Below are positions 10,258 to 22,004 of a stretch of DNA of 56,731 nucleotides, piece by piece. Source of the DNA: Fomitopsis serialis (taxonomy: Eukaryota > Basidiomycota > Agaricomycetes > Polyporales > Fomitopsidaceae); NCBI RefSeq assembly GCF_022376445.1, contig NW_025955216.1:1-56731 (forward strand), in the 5' to 3' direction. The position numbers were made by a program, and so were the translations under genes. Each line of letters begins with the position of its first letter. Within the stretch, counting starts at the first letter, position 1. Below the pieces are notes generated by a model that ran no database searches, had not been told where the DNA came from, and saw only the letters and a program-made list of their open reading frames with translations.

Positions 10258-12623
10258 ATGTCCTCGAGGGTGTCCACCGTCCTTACTGTCGCCGGCGTCA
10301 CCGTCCTCGGTGGTCTCGTTGCCTATGCTGTCTACTTCGACTACAGGCGGAGAAATGACAGCGACTTCCGCAAGCGTCTGCGTATGTGGCCACCCTGGTG
10401 GTCGTCTTTATGCTTCGCTGACTCAATTTGACATAACTTACAGGGAAGGACAAGAAGAAGGTTAAGCAGGTGACGCAGTCGCAGGAAAGCTCAACCGCAT
10501 CCCTCGGAGTGAGTCCGGAGGAGTTGAGAGCGGCCCTCAGCAAAGTCCGCGATGAGGAGCTCCCGCCCGACCCGGACGCCAAGGAGCAGTACTTCATGAC
10601 CCATGTCGGAATGGGTGAACAACTGTGTGCGCAGGGTAAGTGGATCCTATATTGATTATGGCTCGCTAATGAGCAATGATTAGGTCCTATGTTCTACCTT
10701 CCGGCGGCGCTGTCTTTCTACCGGGCTCTCCGGGTGTACCCCTCGCCTGTGGAACTTATCATGATTTACCAGAAGACGGTCCCTGAGCCCGTATTCAAGG
10801 TGGGTCAGCCACTCTAACCCACGAACACTGTCGTTGACAAGGATGGCGTAGATTGTCATGGAGTTGACCAACTTGGACGTGAGTATACCTTCGTCGACCG
10901 CAGCCGCAGAGGGTAGTGTGCACCGCGAAGCCGAGGAGGAGGACGAGACAAGTCCGACGAGGTCGGGTCCTCCCTCGGAGACGTCATCACAAGAGTGGGA
11001 CAGGCTCACCGACCCGGGCAGCCAGCCCATGTAAAAAAAACTTGTCTCCCGCTACGCAGGGGCTGTAGAACACCACCGCACACTACTGTCACACCTATCC
11101 CCAAATTCTTTGTGCTCTATTCACATTTGCATGACCGATCTAATATACATTGCTTGTTCTCTTTCTCCATGCCGCTCTTCACGCTTAGGTTAAGGCCCGT
11201 GTCGAAGGTGAGCTCGTCAAATTTGACGAATTAGACAATACCAGCTAAGTCACTACGCTATGCTGGATAGGTTACTACGACGTTTTCCCGCCTAAGAACA
11301 TGAATGTGTCCGTCCAACCTGCCCCTGGTGATGCTAGCAAAGTCCGCAAAATTCTCGTCGCTGAGAAGGACTTTGAACCCGGAGATGTCATATATAAGGT
11401 TGTTCATCCATCCCACTCGAATGTTCGTCATGCACACATCTCAATTTATATTCCAGGAACGGCCCGTTGTCGCAATCCTCGACCCAGATCTCCAGGACAA
11501 GGGTACTTACTGCAGTCATTGTCTTCGTTCCATTCAGAAAGACTTCGCCATTCGTCCGGACTCTGACCGCCTTGGCTCCGTCTATTGCTCAAAGGAGTGC
11601 CAGGTCAAGTCCAAGATCCAGTCTCATAACCTGTTATTCGGTCTCGAATCTGTTCTCCCTCCGGAGCTGGACCTCGGGCAGTCAGTATTGGCGAAACCCG
11701 CTCGAGATGAAGCCCAGACGAAGTTTACGGAGTACGTCAAGGCGCAAGGCCGCTCGATTCCCCTGCTCTCTGCCCGGTTCGTCGCGCGCCAGATCGCAAT
11801 TGAGACGGCGAAGATGGTGCCCAACAAGTCGGCCGCCCTAGCGGAAGAGATTGCGGACGCGTCGATCGGTGGCACCGACTACAGCTTGTACGACCACATG
11901 GAGCGCTTGCGGTTTGTTGACGGCAAGGCCTCTGAAGAGGAGACAAAGCTCCTGTGCGCCGTCCTGGGTGCTGCTTTGCCTGGTTTGGAACAGTCGGTGA
12001 CGGAGGAGCGGTTGGCCACGTACCAGGGCAAGCTAGCGTACAACGCAATTGGGGTCTGCTACTCTGGCGGAAGAGACGACAACGTATGTGGCCCCTTCAT
12101 CGCCTCAGGGGCGACGCTGACATCTTGCACTCAGCCTGAGTCCTCAAAGCGCCCTGAGGAACAAGAACGGACGCGTACGCCATATGGTCACTTGCGACAG
12201 ATCGGTAGTGGTCTCTACCTGGTTTCGGCCTACGTGCGTATCACTCTCACCGATTGTACCGTCCCCAATTATATGTTTTCCTAGATTGCGCACTCTTGCT
12301 CTCCGTCAGCGAGGCCCTCGTTTAGCTCTGGTACCTCCGAGCTGTCCCTCATTGCATCCAAACCCATCAAAAAGGGCGAAGAGATCACCATGTCCTACGT
12401 GGATGTCTCGCAGCACCCCGACGAGACAGCGGAGCAGGCCAGGAGGCGTCGTCGTCAGGAGCTCGCTCGTGGGTGGAGGTTCAAGTGCGAGTGCGAGCGA
12501 TGCCTCTCCGAAGCTACTGATGGCAACGAGAGCGATGTTGGCGTCGAGAAGGACGAGTCGAAGGTTGAGGATGTTGTCAAGCGTGTCGGGTTGGGCGCCG
12601 AGGCCTATCTCAAACCGCACTAA
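10258..12623 (+). CDS. Tom20 mitochondrial import receptor fused to a SET domain
   Basis: One exon chain joins two functions. Residues 1-153 are MAS20/Tom20: an N-terminal membrane anchor (LTVAGVTVLGGLVAYAVYF), a charged linker and the presequence-binding fold (KEQYFMTHVGMGEQL, ALRVYPSPVELIMIYQKTVP). After NLD the chain continues in phase as VKARVEGYYDVFPPKNMNVS into a SMYD-like SET protein: SET N-part (VRKILVAEKDFEPGDVIYK), a partial MYND-like cysteine insert (YCSHCLR, VYCSKECQ), the SET core (AHSCSPSARPSF, KPIKKGEEITMSYVDV) and post-SET CECERC. Total is about 555 residues. Tom20 sits in the mitochondrial outer membrane with its C-terminus in the cytosol, so the SET part should face the cytosol. 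The 310-nt intron 10879-11188 stays open for about 50 codons and ends in TAA at 11032-11034. The core has AHSC where NHxC is usual, so methyltransferase activity is uncertain. Confidence 0.85.
10879..11188 (+). other. Unusually long intron with alternative Tom20 3' end
   Basis: Other introns in this gene are about 50-60 nt; this one is 310 nt, with a GTGAGT donor and TTAG acceptor. If retained, the Tom20 frame continues about 50 codons into an acidic tail (EAEEEDETSP) and stops at 11032-11034, immediately followed by a run of A. That would give a plain Tom20 of about 203 residues, close to the usual fungal size. Inference only; transcripts are needed. Confidence 0.5.
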
Positions 12624-12953
12624 AAGCAGCTGCCAGTCACATCTCATATGAAGTTATAGATACGTAGTGCTCTAATCATAGGACAGTCGTTTGCATGCAT
12701 CCCGTTCTCAGTGCCATACACTTCTGCTTGCACGCATACTTGCATTGGCTTTCGACCACATGTAGCGCACAAACTGATGGAAAACTGGTATTACTGACAC
12801 TAAAATGTACACGATAGCATTGCAGAACAATGGTACACAGCGAACTAGACGTAGATAATGATACGCGCTGTTAGCTACAACAACGTTCGTGCTGGGGTGA
12901 CATTATGCGGACTAATACGGTAAGATTGTCAATGGACACACAACAATTAAACA
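12624..12953. other. Convergent 3' flanks
   Basis: 330 AT-richer bp between the stop of the Tom20-SET gene and the stop of the next minus-strand gene. No exon or repeat is recognised. Confidence 0.6.
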
Positions 12954-15859
12954 TCATGCTGCTAAACTTCGCCACATGCCTGACAGACATGCATTAGTAT
13001 CGCGCACAAAGAGCGTCCCGAATATGACTCACCTTCCGAGGGTACTCCATCGGCAGCTTCCAAGATCTGCAATGCACGCTTCTCCGCCAGAGAGCCTACA
13101 GGAGGATTTGGTCTTGTATCGTCCTCTTCCTCATCATCGGCCACATCGTCAAGCTCGAACGCGCCTGGGTCGATCTGGCGGTTCCGATCACGCTCCGCGT
13201 ACACCTGTCTGCGCACAGCGGACGATGACGTTCGCAAAACTGGCACGAGAAGCCCTGGACGATCCGTCAAAGACGTCTTCGGTTGCAGCGGCGCGCTGGG
13301 TAAGTTGCGCATGATTGGTATCGGGAGTGACGAGGCGATTGTATTGCGCTCTGTCAGGCTGCGATCTTCACGACCTGGAAAGGATGTCAGGCATAGTTCA
13401 GGTGCATAGATGCTGACGCTTACTCATGGTGTGACCATTGAACGGCTCGTCATCGTAGTCGTCGAACTCGTCCAAATAGCGGCCCAACCGCGCGCTATCG
13501 TGGTGGACAGTACTGTCGCTCTCCTCTTCCTCTTCGATGGAGACCGGGCCAAGCTCCTTGCTCCGTCGTCCTTGGCGCTCGACGAAGACCTGCCAGGCCT
13601 TGCTATCCTTCTTCCAGGCGCTCCTGTGACTAGGTACACTGGCTGCCACTAAATTGAGGATATGTGCTTCTCGCGAGTCGGGCGATAAAGGAGGTTCGTC
13701 CTCCGCCTTGTCACCATTGGTGTGGACTCTGTCGGCTTTCCCCACCTGTTCCTTCGCCTGGCTGCGCGGCCGATCAGACTCGACTCTGCGGGTAATGGGG
13801 GTCGCATGCTCTGTATGTTTGGCAGCGACGATGGTCGGAGAGATGATAAGGACGAAGGAAGACCATAGGCATCTTGTAAGCGCGGGCGCCTGCGTCGAGA
13901 AGGCGACGTAACTTGGGGCGGGGGCGTGGTGGTCGACTTGCCGTTGGTGAGCACAGTTGGACTTGGGGGCAAACTGGGCTGCTCGGGATTGTCTTCCCCC
14001 TCCATGTCAAAAATGGCCGCTGAAAGATGAATAGTCAAGAGGTATTCGTCGTTCACATCGATGCAATATCTACCTTCCTCTGCGGCATCTTTCTCCCTTT
14101 CGCCATCCGCGGTCTCGCTGTCGATGATAGTGATTTCAGGCTTGACGTCGAAAGTAACCTTTCTTTTGCCTTTAGGCGTGACCTCCTTGGTAGGCGCACC
14201 CGACTCGGCTGCAGTTTCCGACTCCTGGTCTTTGGTCGGCGTAACAGGTCGTGCGTTCTCCTTCTCCTTGCCCTTCTTGATTGAGCTCTTGGTACCGCGA
14301 GGTGACCGCCCGCGAGGTACGACTGTAGGGGAGATGGTATCGGTCGTACCTGCGCTAGACGGACCAGCTTCTTGCGTACTCGAGGAGGCCCTTTGGCGTT
14401 CCGCCATCTGAGCTTCCAAATCAAGTACATATCTGTAGCTCGTGGCGATATCCTTCGACTCGTCCATGTTTCGCCTATACGCGTCACGAATGCTACCCTC
14501 TGCGTCGAATGCGCCCATTGCTACTGTGCGCGAAGATGCGGTGGAGGGGGAGACGACTCGGGTCATGCTAGAGCGTCCAGGAGAAGATGCCGCAGCGCTG
14601 GACGGTGGGGATCTTGACGATATGCCTTCATTACGTGTAGCGCTCCCTCGATCACCCGGATAATGGAAGGAAGACGTGGCCAGTGATGCAGAAAGGGCTG
14701 ATGTCACCTGATGGGGCGAAGTAGGAGATGTCATGCGCGCGGGGACACTGTGAGCTGGGACGAAGTCATTGATTCGCACAGAGGCCGAAGGATCGTCGGT
14801 GACTCCATTCCCATGGCTAGTCCCAGCTGCCTTCTGACTAGACCGTCTCCTAGCCATGGACGAGGTGGGACGACCAGAAGAGCTGGGCTCTTGCTGCAGC
14901 TTATCAATCCCGTCTTTGAACCGGCTCCACAAGACCTCGACCTCCCGTCTGAGCTCGACCTCGAAGGCCTGCAATTCCGCTGCCTGTTCCTGCGCGATCT
15001 TGGCAAGGTGCGCCTCGGCCGCCTCTTGTGCTCTTTCTGCTTCGCGCGTGGCGAGCGACTTGAAGTGCTGGAATACTGGGTGACTTGGTGTGAATGGTGG
15101 CGGGGCGAAAAGCGGTGGTAATGAAGGAAGATGTCTCCACGGTGTTTCGGACATGTTTGACGGCGGCGACACGGAGGAAGGGGTGGGAAACGACCTATTC
15201 GGATCTCCGGACGGGACGACAATGCCAAAGACCTTAGAGAACGACGCCGAAGCTTCCGCTTGTGCTATGGCTTCGCCATTCTGTTCTCGAGGGCAAGCCG
15301 GTCAGAAACCTGCATCTGCATATGTGGGAGAGGACATAAGCCTCTTGGTGTCTCGAGACATCAGGAGGCTCATGAGCTTCGCCGGACCCAGCGGGTGGCG
15401 GAAAGGACCACATACCAGACAGTTCTTGGACACCTCTACCCAGCCACTCGCGCTCATCAACACGTCCTGCTCTGCCCAGTTATCTCCAGGTAGAACGGGC
15501 CCTTCGCCACCGTCTGCCGCAGCGTATAGGACTTGTTTGGCTCGGTATACCAGAGTTTGGCATACGAGACATGTCAGGGAGATGAATCGTGTACTTCGCG
15601 GGACCTGGCCATGCGGGTCGGGCACCATACTACTTCGGTTCCTAAGTGTGGCCTGCACATGGGTCTTTCTGGGGGTGAATTATGGCATCCTCGAGAAACG
15701 GTACCGGGGGAGACGTACAATAGCTATACCATTATCCCCGCAGTGGACGGACGCGAAGGCGTTGTCGGCAGGAGGTGCATTATCGGGGGTAGGTTCGTGC
15801 GTAATCTGCACATTCAGACAGTGACAGGCGTAGGTCGACCTGAGGCCATTGGTGGCCAT
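12954..15859 (-). CDS. Uncharacterised protein: cysteine-motif N-terminus, coiled coil, long disordered region
   Basis: No function recognised. Exons join in phase from ATG 15859 (MATNGLRSTYACHCLNVQI; an in-frame ATG also exists at 15877). The N-terminal about 110 residues have a CHC pair and a CLVC pair (LTCLVCQTLVYR), compatible with one zinc site, then SASGWVEVSKNCL. Next come NGEAIAQAEASASFSKVFGI, LPPLFAPPPFTPSHPVFQHF, a coiled coil rich in Ala/Glu (about REAERAQEAAEAHLAKIAQE) and several hundred Ser/Pro-rich residues. The end has a conserved-looking block, SREAHILNLVAASVPSHRSA, an acidic stretch, and a final two-codon-scale junction giving GMWRSLAA with TGA at 12954-12956. Around 13745-13860 the frame must shift; a 68-nt GT-AG intron with a weak donor (GTCCTT) would do this in phase. 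From general impression this looks like a basidiomycete-specific family; not verified. Confidence 0.75.
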
Positions 15860-16297
15860 AGCACGGAGGGGATGCAAGAGGAGAGCAGAAAACGATATGG
15901 CAAATCTGCGAGAAAAGGGAGGACCGCTACATCTGAACTAGCGCTGACTCGGAACAGTGAGGCGCCCGGGGCAGGCGGTGTGGCAAGGGCGCGGTGCAGC
16001 TGCACGCTCAAGCGGCCTCAAGCGGCCCTGCCAAACGCTCTTCGTCTGCCACCCAGCCTCGCTCGGATCGGGCCACTGCGCGGTCCGCGGTCGGCCATCC
16101 TCCCAAAAGCATCCTTCTCAGCGACGTAACGCAGCAGCAAGTGACACAGCTCAGTGCTAATCGGGCATCGTCCTGCCATACGCCCGCTCGTCAGATGAGA
16201 CGAACAGGAAAAGCACGCATGTTCCGGCCGTGATACATACAACGTGTAACACCTAAATAGAGCACTTCAAGCTGGTCATCCAAATTGATCCAACTGA
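15860..16297. other. Promoter of 12954-15859 gene and 3' flank of CLPTM1-family gene
   Basis: 438 bp between two minus-strand genes. Open plus-strand frames here overlap the neighbouring gene and have no motif. No TATA box stands out. Confidence 0.5.
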
Positions 16298-19081
16298 TCA
16301 TTTGTTCTTCTTCGTCTCTGCGTCCTCCTTCCCACCCTTCGCTTGTACGGCATCGACTTCCGACGCCATCACTTGACCGTACTCGTTCACCCGCTTCGGG
16401 TCGATTCGGTATATCCACCGCTGCAAACTCCGGTTAGCCCAACACGCGTCGCAACAACGCTGATTGAAACCCACTTGGTAGATGAAGACCAGGAACACAA
16501 CGTCGTCCCGGAAACATGCCAATCGATGCAATACCGGCATTTTGATGCAGAATCTGGGGCCTAGCGTCAGCTAAACACGCGCACGGACATAGTGTGGCCA
16601 TACGCGAAAAGATCATCCACAACTGTCGACAAGCTCTTGTATATCATCGCCTTCATGGGCATGTGGGCAACGCTCTGTACCGCCCCATACGTCATTCATT
16701 CAGTAGCAAGATTGAGTCACACGGACGAACCTTGAGTTTGTAGTTTATGATCAGTTGCGGGATGAGTTGAGCCTGTGACGTGCATTGACAGTTAGTTCCG
16801 GTCTTCGTCGCGGAAGCAATGACTTACGAAACCGAACATGTATACGAAGGACGTCAGCGTCGAGATGACGAAACTATACCAGCCTCTGTGTGTCTCGTAG
16901 AGCAGCGAGTACACAGTATAGCCCGCCAAGCATGGGATTGTGAAGTAAGACACGTAGCGGAACGCGAGCTTGTCGTACCTAGACATGTTAGTACGCAACA
17001 CTGTAGACATTTTCGGCAATGTACTTACTCTTGCGTCTTCTTCTCGTCCTCACTTAGAACATGTCTATCTATTGACGAACAAATGTTGGCAATGTAATTG
17101 ACGTATAGCAGCAACATTACCTTTGATGTCCAGACGGTAGGGGATCCATGAACCCGGGTCCGAAGGCGCTATACCGATGTCAACTGCTTTCGTGATCTAG
17201 AAACCGAGTTCAGAAAAACGCAAGATAACATAGGGGACAGAAGCAACCTTCCAGGCCTCGATGAGGACTCCAACGCCAGAGCCCATTAGGATCATCCAGC
17301 TTGTTTGTTCGTTATTGTCTACGAGATACAGTAGAATAATGATCTGCACGACGACATTCGTGACGATCTTCAACGTCGTGATGTCAGTTCACTGCTGAGT
17401 AGGCATGAAACTACGTAAACTCACCGTTCTATGCGTGGTGGCAAAGTGCGTGAGACGATAGGAAATAAACGAATTCGAACCAACACTGACCTAACGGATA
17501 CACCGACGAGCTCCTGCTTCTGTCTCCAGTGCGACACATCCGAGCTGAAGGCAAGCATCTCGAATCTGAAGTTTCTTATGAGCGCGTAAACACAAACGAC
17601 CAGTCAGAGATGCGTACACCACATGCAGCACGCTGACCAACGCGGTCAAGCCCAAGAACCACGGGTTCGTTTCGACCAACATCCGCTTGATCTCGTCGAG
17701 CTCTGCGCCGCTTGCACCACCCTGCTGTTTGGCGGCCTCGTCGAACCCTTGTGTCATGGTAGCGAAGATTTGGAACTTCCAATACGACAGGGGCTGGAAG
17801 GTGACTTGGAGAGGAAGTCGGGGAGTGGTACTGTTGATCTCGATAAATTGCGAACGGAGCAGCCAGAAGTCATTCGGGTATACGATAGGCTTGTAGACTA
17901 CTCTAGTCCCGGATTGGTCAGTCTCGGCGTAGACTTCGACGTCTGGAGGCATCTTAGCAAAATTGGAGGGACAAGATCACTAGCAGTAAACATACGTCTT
18001 GCGACAGGCTCGGGAAGCTTGGTGATTGGAACGGCCGTCGCATCTGAGACAAGAGCTAGCGTGAGATTCTGGGCCGAAGATCAACACAGACATCTGGCGA
18101 ACGATGTAGACACTCACAGGATGCCAATGTGATACGATAATGTCGGCCTGAATGGCATCCTCAGTGGGCTGGGTCGGTGCAGACAACGGCAAGCAAACTC
18201 ACCTGCTGAGGTTCTTCTAGTTCCCCCGAATTCTGTTCTTGGCCGCCACCGAGCAGATTCTTCTCTTTGCGAGCCTTGGTCTTTGGCAAATATCGTGTCA
18301 GCACTGTTCTGAATTAGTAAAGCACTACCCTGCAATAAGTCATCAACGTACACTTCCTCGCATGGTGGACAGCGCGGGTGTCGTAATTCGACTTGGAAGG
18401 GTCGGGGCTGGCGCCGTCCTTCACCAGATATATATCAGCCCAGAGGGAGCCATTGTGCTGTACACTCTGAAAACATGAAAACAAAGTGAGCAAAGCCTCT
18501 CTTCAGACCATTCAAGGCAACTCACAAGCGGCAGGTCTAGCATCAGGTCAACTGTTCGCGACTCCTTGAAGTCGCCATACGTGATGTTGTCCCAGACGAA
18601 GTTGGGTAATTTGTTCTTGCTCGACCCGCGGTCGGAGGTCCATTGATTCGCGAAGACGTCTACGCTATCCGGTGAGGTCGAGAAGTACACATGCATGGCA
18701 AGCGGTATGCCAAGAGACCATCCCGGAGTCGCCTGTTGAACGGCTACTCCTTTCGAGCCTTGCTGTGCTGTATGACTATCGTCTTCGGTAGCAGTGGATG
18801 GTGCGGCAGCATCCGGTTGTTTCGGGGCAAAAAACTTCGTAGCTGCGAGCCGATTCAGCTAACGTAACGATGCTGAGCAAGCGGCATGTACGGACCAACT
18901 TGCATCACTAGATACATGATCAATAATTGCTGGATGCATGTCAGTGCTATCCTCCCTATCGCAAGTACTATACTGTGCTCACCTGGGCCATACTCCACAT
19001 TCTACGCCATGTCGACTCCTCTTGCACTGCAGGCGCGGCATTGGCCTGCGCCTGCCTCGGGGCAGCATCTGCGGAAGACAT
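16298..19081 (-). CDS. CLPTM1-family multi-pass membrane protein
   Basis: Start ATG 19081 (MSSADAAPRQAQANAAPAV), stop TGA 16298-16300, about 650 residues in many short exons. Diagnostic CLPTM1 segments are seen in order: WRRMWSMAQ followed by QLLIMYLVM, NITYGDFKESRTVDLMLDLP, a lumenal block ending LQVTFQPLSYWKFQIFATM, ETNPWFLGLTALVSVLHVV, RYVSYFTIPCLAGYTVYSLL, TLTSFVYMFGF, then CIKMPVLHRLACFRDDVVFL and VFIYQRWIYRIDPKRVNEYG, with a lysine/glutamate-rich cytosolic tail. The IYQ-RWIYRI junction removes an intron at about 16427-16480. CLPTM1 proteins reside in the ER and early secretory membranes. The human CLPTM1 retains GABA-A receptor subunits and CLPTM1L scrambles glucosaminyl-PI in GPI synthesis; the fungal role is not settled. 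Confidence 0.92.
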
Positions 19082-19914
19082 GCTGCTTCAGAACTTGAGA
19101 AAGTCAGATATCCAGCTACGTCTGGCTTTTGCAGTTCTGGCTGGAAGGCATGCACATCGCCGGAGGCTGGCAGGGGCGAGTCGACGGTGGCAGACATGTC
19201 GGGACACGTGTCACGTGAATTCGGTACGACGCGTGGCGCGACCAAGGCGCGACTCTCATGACACTCGGCCACCACTCGAGCTCAAGTGTCTTACTTGGTA
19301 CATACCCTACAAACCATTCTGCACCTCGGATTGCGAGCTCAATAGCCACTCCGTTTCCCTTTGGTTGTCTGCGTTTGCATGCCCTAAAAGAAACGCCGGA
19401 ACACACAGTAATCACACACTCGTCTCAGGAACAAGTCCATGTCGACTCAGAACGCACGAGCCGCATCATGCCAGTACGTGATGACTGTTATAACGCCTTA
19501 CCATTCGATATTCAGCCTCGACATTGGCAGTGTTTGACATTTGACGCACGCCTCGTGGTGACATCTCTGCGCACTCCATTAGAGTTGGTGAAAGTAACAA
19601 TGTCACGACGTGCCCCTCAGTCTCAGAATGAACGCGTACGCGTTACTGCAGTTGTTGACATACGGGCTCGCGCGATCTTCCCGCCGGAGTCATGCCCGTC
19701 TTCCCACTTTTGGCCGTCGTTGAACGCTGTTTCAATGTCATCCTGGATGTGACTCCGGGCAGATGACATACGCAGCAGATAGCGCTCGCATCCCGGCATC
19801 CAGTGTAACGCGTTTATCAGTACATAGGGCTGTACAGCTCAGGCTCGCGCCGGATGGACACGTAAGCCCTACATTATATGAAGTCGCTCGGTGAAAATGC
19901 TGCTGGACCGCACC
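19082..19914. promoter_or_regulatory. Divergent promoter region between CLPTM1-family and DUF6533 genes
   Basis: About 830 bp. Several plus-strand open frames overlap the start of the minus-strand CLPTM1 gene and are judged non-coding. A TATA-like TTATATG at about 19875-19881 lies some 35 bp upstream of the ATG at 19915. Confidence 0.4.
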
Positions 19915-21627
19915 ATGGACCCTGGATCCCTTGAATCCTATATATCGCAGGAGTATGTGCCATCCGATGTCATCAGTTCTTGTCGTGCACTGATTGACCA
20001 TTGTTGGGTCAGTATTCTGCAGACATATCTATACTACTCGGCAGCAAGTAAGCCTTCTTTACTGGCTGTATCTCGATATCGACTCGTTCTAACGTCGCAG
20101 TCAAAGCGATTGCAGCCTATGATTATTGTATGACTTTCAGCAGTGAAATCGAATACGTCTGGAAGAAGAAGCAATCATATACAACTATCCTCTTCCATTT
20201 GTATCGCTACAGTGTTGTACTATCCCTGGGACCTATCGTGCTGATTTTGAAGCCACCTTTGTATTGGGAGAACTCACACTCACATGTGAGTAAGGATTGG
20301 TCTCTCCAGTTCATTGTTGTCCTCAACTCCTTTGCAATGGCTTACAGGGGTAAGATCATTGATTCTCCTAGTTCTTGACAAGTTGAAGGTACATCTTATG
20401 ACTGATACAGATGCAGTATGGCAATGTGGCTCGTTGCAGCCATGAACACTGTCTTCATGGTGAGCGCAAATGGTGAGCAGTGGCACAGTGGACCTCGAAG
20501 ACAATGGATCATCATTCCTGGACTTGACTGTGTACGTTCAATGACAGTGTTTTCGGCATTGAGAATATATGCTATCTGCGAACACAAGAAAAGGATCTTC
20601 ATTGGATTGCTATTACTGGGTCTCATAACTCCAGCAATCACAATGGTCAGGTTCACTCCCCTCGTTCATTTTGTGTAGACATCACTTCACAAGTTTACCA
20701 TAGTGGCTATTGTCAACATCTTCGTCGCGCCTGCCAGCGACAGTGATCTACGATGGTGTTTCGCAGACTCAAACTCTCACTTCCAGAGGTAAGTGTCGCT
20801 CGTGACTAGCACCCGCTTTCTCATGAAGAATTGATGTTTTAATGCCTTCAAGTAGTTGTGGGCTCCATTTGTCTGCCCGCCGTCCTGTATGCTTAATGAC
20901 ACCTGTATGGTACAGGGATGATGGGTGCTCGAGCATCTGCCATTATCTTCGACGGCATCGTCCTCGTACTGACCTGGAAGAAGACGAATCACCCTAAATT
21001 CAGGCTCCTCGACCCCGAGTACACAGCTGATAGTTCTGGGTTGTCGGAAATCCTTCTACGAGACAGTGCGTTGTTTCGCGACTGCTAGACGACCTAACTG
21101 ATGGCGGAAACAGCATTTCGTTACTTCAGGTGAGTGCAACGACATGAATTTTTATCGTTTGATGATACTATTATCATTGTTATTTCAGCATTCTCTTCGC
21201 AGTGAATGTCATCGGCCTAGGAATCGGTCGCATACACAATGTAGGTCCTGACAATCTACTCTGTGACTTACCATTGACTAATCGTACATTCCGGCGACAG
21301 CTATACGAAACCATTGAAGTGTGGGTGCCAGTGTAAGACAATCCGAAATAGTCACGCATCCTGATGTTTCTGACCTCGCCCATGGGCAGTTTGACGGAGG
21401 TCGTCCTTTCACGTCTGCTGTTGAATCTGCGTGAAGTCTCAGAGGTCTACGTGGACGAATCAGAATCCAGCCGTGGTTCGCCTTTGACATCCAGCTCTGT
21501 CTTGTTCGCGAGTGCGACACATGATGCTAGTATGTCGTGTTTCCGCCCGTCACGTTCCTCGTCTCATACTTCCCCTGACGGAATAGGTCATGCATCGGAG
21601 GAGGAGTCCCATCATGATGTGCTCTGA
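19915..21627 (+). CDS. DUF6533 seven-helix membrane protein, tandem copy 1
   Basis: Start ATG 19915 (MDPGSLESYISQ), chosen because the neighbouring copy starts at the same place in the alignment. The DUF6533 signature follows: KAIAAYDYCMTFSSEIEYVW, then KKKQSYTTILFHLYRYSVVL. Further hydrophobic exons include TVFSALRIYAICEHKKRIFI, GLLLLGLITPAITM, MMGARASAIIFDGIVLVLTW and the loop LRDS. The end has the usual LSRLLLNLRE and a Ser/Glu/His-rich cytosolic tail. A small intron (about 21531-21587) in the tail can be spliced or read through in frame; both forms end at TGA 21625-21627. DUF6533 proteins are predicted seven-helix, receptor-like membrane proteins greatly expanded in mushrooms; ligands and signalling are unknown. 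Internal splice sites are tentative. Confidence 0.82.
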
Positions 21628-22004
21628 AGCGTGACATTCTCAAGTTATCTCGGCTCCTGGCATACTGTACTACGTGCCGAAACAAACAATTGATGATTCC
21701 ACCAAAGACAGGAATGACAAGCTCAAATCTGTGAGAGCTCTTGACAGATAGGCTCCCAAACTCTCGTGCACGGTTCGCCGAGAGTCGACATTGGTTGCTA
21801 TTACTGAACTGCTGTGCAATCACGACCTCCAAGCAGATAATCGAACAGTGTCCCTTGCTAGAAATCCGATCTTCGCGCCCGGCGTAGCCTCCGATTGGAC
21901 TCTGACTACCGTTCACCAATTGGAAACAGCCTCTTGATGGACATGACCGAAGACCTTAAAGTGCTCGCCATCGAGTGGCCTGCGACTCATACCCAAGTGA
22001 CACC
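21628..22004. other. Gap between tandem DUF6533 copies
   Basis: 377 bp holding the 3' flank of copy 1 and the promoter of copy 2. A minus-strand open frame (21527-21919) overlaps copy 1 and shows no protein family; it is treated as a shadow. Confidence 0.5.

Noticed and set aside
14731..15228. 165-codon minus-strand frame
   Set aside because: Antiphase shadow of the long Ser/Pro-rich exon of the 12954-15859 gene.
18927..19481. 184-codon plus-strand frame
   Set aside because: Antisense to the CLPTM1-family first exon and its promoter; no motif.
21527..21919. 130-codon minus-strand frame
   Set aside because: Overlaps the end of DUF6533 copy 1 and its 3' flank; no family similarity.
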